Shown: positions 58,311 to 64,000 of the stretch, in pieces
Layout: each line of letters starts with the position of its first letter
How positions within the stretch are numbered: the stretch's first letter is position 1
NCBI GenBank assembly: GCA_963931925.1
Contig: OZ007573.1
Coordinates: forward strand, 41,790,722 to 41,854,721
Source: Onchidella celtica
Lineage: Eukaryota > Mollusca > Gastropoda > Systellommatophora > Onchidiidae
Direction of reading: 5' to 3'
DNA: 64,000 nt
The notes under the pieces: model-generated
Told to the model about the DNA's origin: nothing
Databases searched by the model: none
What the model saw: only the letters and a program-made list of their open reading frames with translations
Translations under genes and position numbers: made by a program

Positions 58311-58649
58311 AGACAACAACAGAGATCCCACGCCTTCACCAGTACCCACCCCATTAGACGACCAGCCTGGTCCAGCACTAGAAGGCCTACAACTGTACAG
58401 GTACAGTATTGTCCTACCTGTCAACACCTATAGCTTGTTATGCTTGAACTTTTCACAACAGTAATGGATTGTCCTCAATCAGTCAATGCTGCTGCGTGAG
58501 GCGTCAATGTTTATGAAGCCTTCAGATCACTTAAGACACTCCATTCACAAGGGTATATAGAGAGTCGCCCCTCTCGGGTCACCGACTAGTGCTAGGTGGC
58601 AGTGCTCACAAAAGCCGTTGTTTTGCTTCCACATTTGTAACACGAAAAC

Positions 58650-58895
58650 AACACATCGAGGGCCGCCAGTAAACTGTCGTAACTCGACTTATTATATTTT
58701 TTTTCCCAAAAAATTGTAGCCCTCGGCAGCCCACACGTTGTGTTTAGTCAGGGGTTGAATTCTGAAAACTGGGAGTCAAATTTTGAAATTGTGGTATGAA
58801 GTATGACAGAGTATTTTTTTTTCTTTTGCTTCTCCTGTAAAATTGTAAAACCCGGGTTACGATAGTTTATCGCGAGGCCTCCGATAGATGTATAA
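58650..58895. mobile_element. Inverted-repeat (MITE-like) element, R3 copy 2
   Basis: The left arm (acatcgagggccgcca, gtaaactgtcgtaact) and the right arm read backwards (acatctatcggaggcct, ataaactatcgtaac) are similar over about 35 bases. The interior shares blocks with 16384-16575 (cagcccacacgttgtg, gaattctgaaaact). No coding. Confidence 0.45.
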
Positions 58896-59430
58896 ATACG
58901 CAATGTACGTATGGGTGTCATATCTTGACGTCACGGTCTTCAGCCTGGTTTTTTGTCTTTGTTGTGGTAGGGCCTCTTGTACACCATTGAGACGTCATCA
59001 TTTTTACCATAGTAAAAACAAAGATATGATATCATAATTATGAAAACTAATAATTCTGATGAGCTTGATTTCGTTGAACAACTTCTTTGCTGTGGTAAAT
59101 GTGATTGCATTACAGACGAAATCTACTTGTCAACTTGTGACGACTGCATGACCAACAATGAATACATGTATTATCTCTTGCTGATTACGAAACAAAATTG
59201 TTAGTCTGCAAGTAAGGGCCAATAACTCAGTGTTATCGTCTGCAAACCGACAGTTTGGCGACGCACTGACGCTGATGACCTGCAGAAATTCAACTTTTTT
59301 CCCCGCCTGTAGTAGCTAGCTGGAACCAAAACCAACTATCAAGATTTGAGGGCTCAGACATTTTTTTGTTATTGTTTTCTTCTTCTTTCGTTTTTCTCTG
59401 AGAGTATGCAACAAATTTGGAATTTACTTT

Positions 59431-60510
59431 GCAGCACTCCTACAGTTCGCTTTTCAAGACTCCACAGATGGTATTTTCATCCGAACAAGATCAGATGGGT
59501 CTGTGTTCAACTTGGCCAGGTTAAAAGCAAAAACAAAGACTCGTGAAATCATGCTGCGTGAACTCCTCTTTGCAGACGATGCTGCAGTAGTAGCCCAAAA
59601 CAACGAACAACTGCAAAATATGATGGACTTATTGTCAAATGCATGCGACCTCTTTTCCTTGACAATTAGTGTTAAAAAGACAGAGGTAATCGGACAAGGT
59701 ACACTATCTCCTCCCGACATTTCATTGAACGGCAACAAGATCAACTCAGTTGAAAAGTTTACCTATCTTGGCTCCACAGTAACAGCATCACTATCCCTGG
59801 ATGAAGAACTAAACGCCAGAATTGGGAAAGCAGCTACAACTTTTGGCAGGTTATCTCAGAGAGCTTGGAACAACAAAAAGCTGACACTCAAGACCAAAAT
59901 TCTTATTTATCAAGCTTGTGTCATCAGTACCTTGTTGTATAACTGCGAAACGTGGACCACCTATACAAGACACGAAAAAAGATTAAACAGCTTCCATCTT
60001 CGCTGCCTGCGGAAAATCATGGACATCAGATGGCAGGACAAAATCATCAACAGCGAAGTTCTCAAACGAGCAAAGCTCACCTCAATTCAAGCAACACTGA
60101 GAACAAGGCGACTCAGGTGGATAGGACATGTCAAAAGAATGGATGATAGTAGAATCCCAAAGCAGATACTGTATGGTGAGCTAAAAGAGGGAAAACGTCA
60201 AAGAGGTAGACCAAAACTACGTTTCAAAGATATCTGCAGGACCACACTGAAAGATTTTGGGATCGATGAAAAATCATGGGAAAATGTGGCAGAAGATCGA
60301 ACGACCTGGAAGGGAGCCGTCAGGAAAGGTGCTGCCAAATTTGAAAAAAATCAAAGAGAAATTAGGGAAGAAAAAAGACAGAAAAGGAAGGAAAAGACAA
60401 ATGAAGTCACAAATGAAGGCGAGTATATGTGCTCACTCTGTGACCGAAGATGTAAATCAAATATCGGACGGATTAGTCATGAGAGGAGCTGCTCTCGGCA
60501 TCTGTCTTGA
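59431..60510 (+). pseudogene. 5'-truncated LINE reverse transcriptase with C-terminal zinc knuckle
   Basis: An open frame of 359 residues entered without its own start (no early in-frame ATG; GTG at 59503 is internal). It begins LLQFAFQDSTDGIFIR and contains the RT catalytic FADD in RELLFADDAAVVAQ, FTYLGSTV, LYNCETWT, RLRWIGHVKRMDD and RGRPKLRFKD. It ends in a Lys/Glu-rich stretch and a Cys/His cluster (CSLCDRRC and HERSC). It is clearly a different LINE lineage from the RTE copies. The endonuclease and most RT blocks are missing, so it is a dead-on-arrival copy. A 15-bp duplication (aagaccgtctgc) lies just after it, near 60529-60560. Confidence 0.82.
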
Positions 60511-63500
60511 AGTCAGAAAATGCTGCAAGGACCGTCTGCAAAGACCGTCTGCAAAGACGAAAAGGGTCGTATATATGCAACAAGTTCCAAGTTACCGCCA
60601 GTTAACGAGCAAAACAAGACAATAAAAAAAATCTGATCGAATCAACGAATAACAAAACCAAACCAAAAATTGTAAAAGTTCTTTTATTCATGATAAACAA
60701 TCTGCCACAAAAGAAAAAAAAACCTGCACCTAGAGACAGAAAATAAGTTTTACCATAGATTAAAAAAAACAAAAAAAAAAACAATAGTCAACAATAAAAT
60801 GCTCTTACAGCAATCACGCAACATCAAGGTATAGTGTAATTGCACCCTTGAACAGTCTACTGTAGCCCTTGCCAATGATAACATCCAGAAGTGACGTCTT
60901 TCGAAACACTTGCAATAAATTAACAAATAAAGAGATTCTGACACAAATTTGCGGGTAAATAATATAGGTTTACTTTAATTTAAATCAATTTGATACACGG
61001 TACACTGAGAAAAATGTTCACTTCTCTGTGGAATTGAGAGTGAGCCTCTAAAACAAAACTGCGTACTGAATAATAAAATTAAAAAAAAATTAGATCTTGT
61101 TGAAAATAAATTGCATGCAATTTCGATGCCGACCATGTCTGACAATTTCAAATCTTAGAGCAAATAGCACTAGACTGAGGCCCTCGCGAGACATAGATCT
61201 TCAATTTCAGATACATTGTACATGTGTACTCCCATTTGTCACACTGAAATGATTTTGGACATTTTTTCCCCTTGTTACTCTGACGTTTTGTTTCGATTTA
61301 CACTTTTACAGTGATTCGCAAAGCGGGACTGTCCAGATCCGAAAAAATACGCCACGCGATAGCTTTATTAAATGAACACACAGGTATCGGGTAAAAAAAC
61401 AAAAAAAGACGCAGTTTTTCATAAAGGCTAAATATAACATAAAATTCGGTAAATAAAGACAGACATGATAGTGTTTATTAGAACAACACAATTATCTTGA
61501 TTGTTGTTTCTTATCGTAGCCCACGACGTACTCTCGGTGCCTTTTGTCGTATGCACATGTCCGAATGACGTAACTAAAGCAGTCATCGCCCATTGCTTTT
61601 TCCGAAGTTAACAAAAAGTTTGAATCAGCAATATGCACTGGTACCAAAGATACTAGAAACTATAAGATGAAACACTGTCCTCTTCGCACCACTAAAAAAA
61701 CAGTTCACACAATCTGCGCGCTGATCGGGGGCGAGGCCCATGGCGCATAGTATGAAAAGGATGCTTGATATAATGGTAAATTTATGATGCCAAATTGTTA
61801 CAGTGCTACTACGACTAAAAAAAAAAGAAAAAAGTAGCCAGTTTTCCCGCAGCGATTACGGTTATAATTCTACAGTAAGTGGCATCAATCAAGGCCTATA
61901 GCGATAGCTGAACAGTGAACGAAATTCAATATTTTCCCCATTTGGCTTTGTAAAATTGGGCACTTTTTATGACTTCCGCGAGTTTGCCGTTGGGTGAGGC
62001 TGCGAAATCTGCGCACGCTAAAAGCACTAGCTGTCTCATTTTATCAATTGCAGTATCTTTTCTGGTACTTCCCGTTTCACGTCTTTTAATTTATGATAAA
62101 TTTTGCAATTGTTTTCTTTGCGTGCAGACACCATAACAATCCAAACGCACGAATATACACGATAATAATATGTAAACTTAATTTACACTTCGTTCTTCTG
62201 CACTGGCGATACTGGCTACATGTACTCAATGCTGCGCATGGACAATTATGGTTATTCATAATTATGAAGCCAGTCTCGCTACGGTAAGCCGAATATTCGG
62301 CTCGCGGATTTTCGCTTCTCTACGGAAAGCCGAATATTCGGCTCTTGAAATATTGAATTCCGTCCTGGTTCATTGATTTTCCTTTACTTTACTGTCAAAT
62401 GTATTACACCTGAAGTGTTTATACTGGATGAAAGAAAAAACATCATTGAACCTTCCCCAAATTTCAAAATGCATAGCAATGAGGATTGCCGTCCCTACCC
62501 ATACCAAATCACCGTAGGTAATGAGTTAACTGAAAGTAATCACCATGAAAATGGTATATTAATTTAAAAGTATAAGATAAAACAAACTTATTTTGAAACG
62601 GGAGCTCTTTTGTACGCTTGAGGGCGCTGTTTACATCAACAAGAAGAAAGAAAAAGCGGTAGGAATGGCGGGACCTATTTCTCCGTAAAAAAAAAAAAAA
62701 AGTACTGAATATACTTCGTTATCTGCTGGTCACAATATCATATTTACACATAAAGCATGTCATAGTAGGTTAATGTTTTGTGTACACAGGTTTATAATGT
62801 AGAATAATACATCATTGTTGTATTTCTATTTACAGACAGTAATTAATTGTGCTTTATACAAAAACAGAAAGACTGAAAGAAACAAGGAAAAATATTGTAG
62901 CCTCAATGGAGATGAAGCAATAGAACGTAAAAGAAAAAAAAAAATGTACACGAATGTTCAAAATTAAGAAAAATCCTTGCAGCGGATCATATCGAGCAGA
63001 TTTACAAATAAATTTGAAATCCCAGGAGATAAAAACAAAAACAGAAGAAAACTTGTTTCCAACATTACTGATATAAAGTGATAAGCTTATAGTTCCAAAT
63101 TTGCACACAGTTGCCAGTGAACAGGCGGCAAGATAAACCAGTGGAGCTGAAAATGACTGTCCTTCATCAGGCCAGGACAAAAGAAAAAAATATGAATGAC
63201 TGGCCAATCTGGCATGCGAATTGCCATTCAGGACAGACCCACTTCGGCAGGAATTCTGGCTACAGTGGTCAGTGGTTCAAGAATGACGATACAACTTCTC
63301 ATTTCCACAGCTGCGCAGTAATTAACTTCTGATCTTCGTACTAAGAATAATCTCATCAGCCGTAAAACAACAACAACAACAACAAAACCTGTTCACTGCC
63401 GTGCATACAGGTTTTATTACATGTTAGCACTGTTACTCCACTACCTTTCTCCGCAGCATGACGGGAACGAATGAACATAAAATACACATTAATAATAGCG

Positions 63501-63764
63501 TTACTAGCTGACGGGAAAAAATCTGGCCCGTGACGAAAATAGTCATAGGGAAACACATTTAAGCAGTCTAGACGTAATTGCATGGCAGAAAAGGAAACAA
63601 TTTCAGCCAGTGTATTTCTTCCTGACATACAAGAACAAAAGCAAACGAGACACTGAACCTCCAAGCCCAGTCTCCTGAGAAAAAAAAAAAGGACAAACAA
63701 AGCATAGGCCTACAGTTCAAAACACTCGTGCAAAACATTCTGTCTTCAGCAGTCATGGAGCCAG
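60511..63764. other. Intergenic DNA upstream of a - strand gene end
   Basis: Mostly AT-rich with A runs. It holds the palindromic direct repeats at 62279-62344 and, near 61700-62050, a somewhat CG-richer stretch. The right end is probably 3'UTR of the - strand gene at 63765: the complement of TTTATT at 63413-63418 is an AATAAA signal. Confidence 0.45.
62279..62344. repeat. Two 25-bp direct repeats, each with a 16-bp perfect palindrome
   Basis: CTACGGTAAGCCGAATATTC (plus GGCTC) at 62279-62303 and a copy differing at one base at 62320-62344. Each holds the palindrome AGCCGAATATTCGGCT (62287-62302 and 62328-62343). The core GAATATTC fits the GAAnnTTC form of a heat-shock element, but any palindrome-binding dimer would suit. 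Confidence 0.85.
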
Positions 63765-64000
63765 TCAACAATGCAAGAACCAAATTAGTGAAATGACGTG
63801 AAAAGCAATGACAAACACATGAGCACGAACATTTTCTGAGCCGTTGTCTTGATCAGTTTGGCCTTTGGAGGCAGATACATTATTGTCTTGTTTTGTATCG
63901 TGGCTTTTATCACTCATTTTGCTGCTTTCTGAGACAGACTTTTTAGGCTTACTCATGCTGTCTGTCTTTTCCTTAGTGTTGTAGGGGGACGGCTCGGGTG
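63765..64000 (-). CDS. C-terminal end of an unidentified protein with hydrophobic tail
   Basis: The frame is open from the window edge (63998) to TGA at 63765-63767. It codes PSPYNTKEKTDS, then Ser/Lys/Asp/Gln-rich sequence (SKPKKSVSESSKMSDKSH), then GSENVRAH and the hydrophobic end VFVIAFHVISLIWFLHC. A polar linker with a C-terminal hydrophobic stretch of about 17 residues fits a GPI-attachment signal (Asn/Gly/Ser before a short spacer) or a tail anchor. No family can be named from this piece. The ATG at 63956 is probably internal. Confidence 0.45.
   Translation of the reverse strand, partial: PEPSPYNTKEKTDSMSKPKKSVSESSKMSDKSHDTKQDNNVSASKGQTDQDNGSENVRAHVFVIAFHVISLIWFLHC

Noticed and set aside
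62373..62567. Plus frame with EVFILDERKNIIEPSPNF
   Set aside because: It looks somewhat protein-like, but starts and ends without good splice or start context and matches nothing I recognise.

Overview
The window is animal nuclear DNA. It is AT-rich, its genes are split into short exons with GT-AG introns, and the introns carry many unrelated transposon remnants. Gene content (an INF2-type formin, a metazoan HisRS with a WHEP domain), RTE-type LINEs, a tRNA-derived SINE and arrays of TCTAGA and GACA suggest a lophotrochozoan, most likely a gastropod mollusc. The taxon is an inference. All gene models were built by eye from reading frames, splice sites, phase continuity and remembered family motifs; no search was run.

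Layout. (1) 1-15727, + strand: the last 17 coding exons of an inverted formin (INF2-like). They give a partial DID, a long Ser/Asn/Lys-rich linker with almost no FH1 polyproline, a complete FH2, a WH2/DAD-like motif and a basic tail; the 5' end lies left of the window. (2) 15728-22300: 3'UTR and intergenic DNA. (3) 22301-22745: a tRNA-derived SINE. (4) 22806-23831, - strand: a one-exon BUD23-like methyltransferase, N-terminally extended and missing the usual C-terminal tail. (5) 25885-47526, + strand: histidyl-tRNA synthetase in 14 exons (520 aa). Its 10-kb first intron holds three additional in-phase candidate first exons, one encoding a presequence-like N-terminus expected for a mitochondrial isoform. 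(6) 51499-54026, - strand: a small unrecognised spliced gene. (7) 54027-63764: repeat-rich DNA with a (GACA)-type array, an LTR-like segment, a 5'-truncated LINE and a pair of palindromic direct repeats. (8) 63765-64000, - strand: the C-terminal end of a protein with a hydrophobic tail.

Mobile DNA. An RTE-type LINE with one uninterrupted ORF and an exact 11-bp target duplication sits antisense in HARS intron 12, nested inside a piggyBac-like MITE flanked by TTAA. A 5'-truncated, nearly identical copy with its own 11-bp duplication lies about 9 kb away. Two non-autonomous Helitrons share a 3' end but have different 5' parts; a third, decayed copy of that 3' end lies in HARS intron 13. Several TIR or foldback elements and three families of short dispersed intronic repeats complete the picture.

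The most interesting signal is the cluster of alternative HARS first exons. They would let one locus supply cytosolic, mitochondrial and possibly further HisRS isoforms by promoter choice, each alternative form losing the first WHEP helix.
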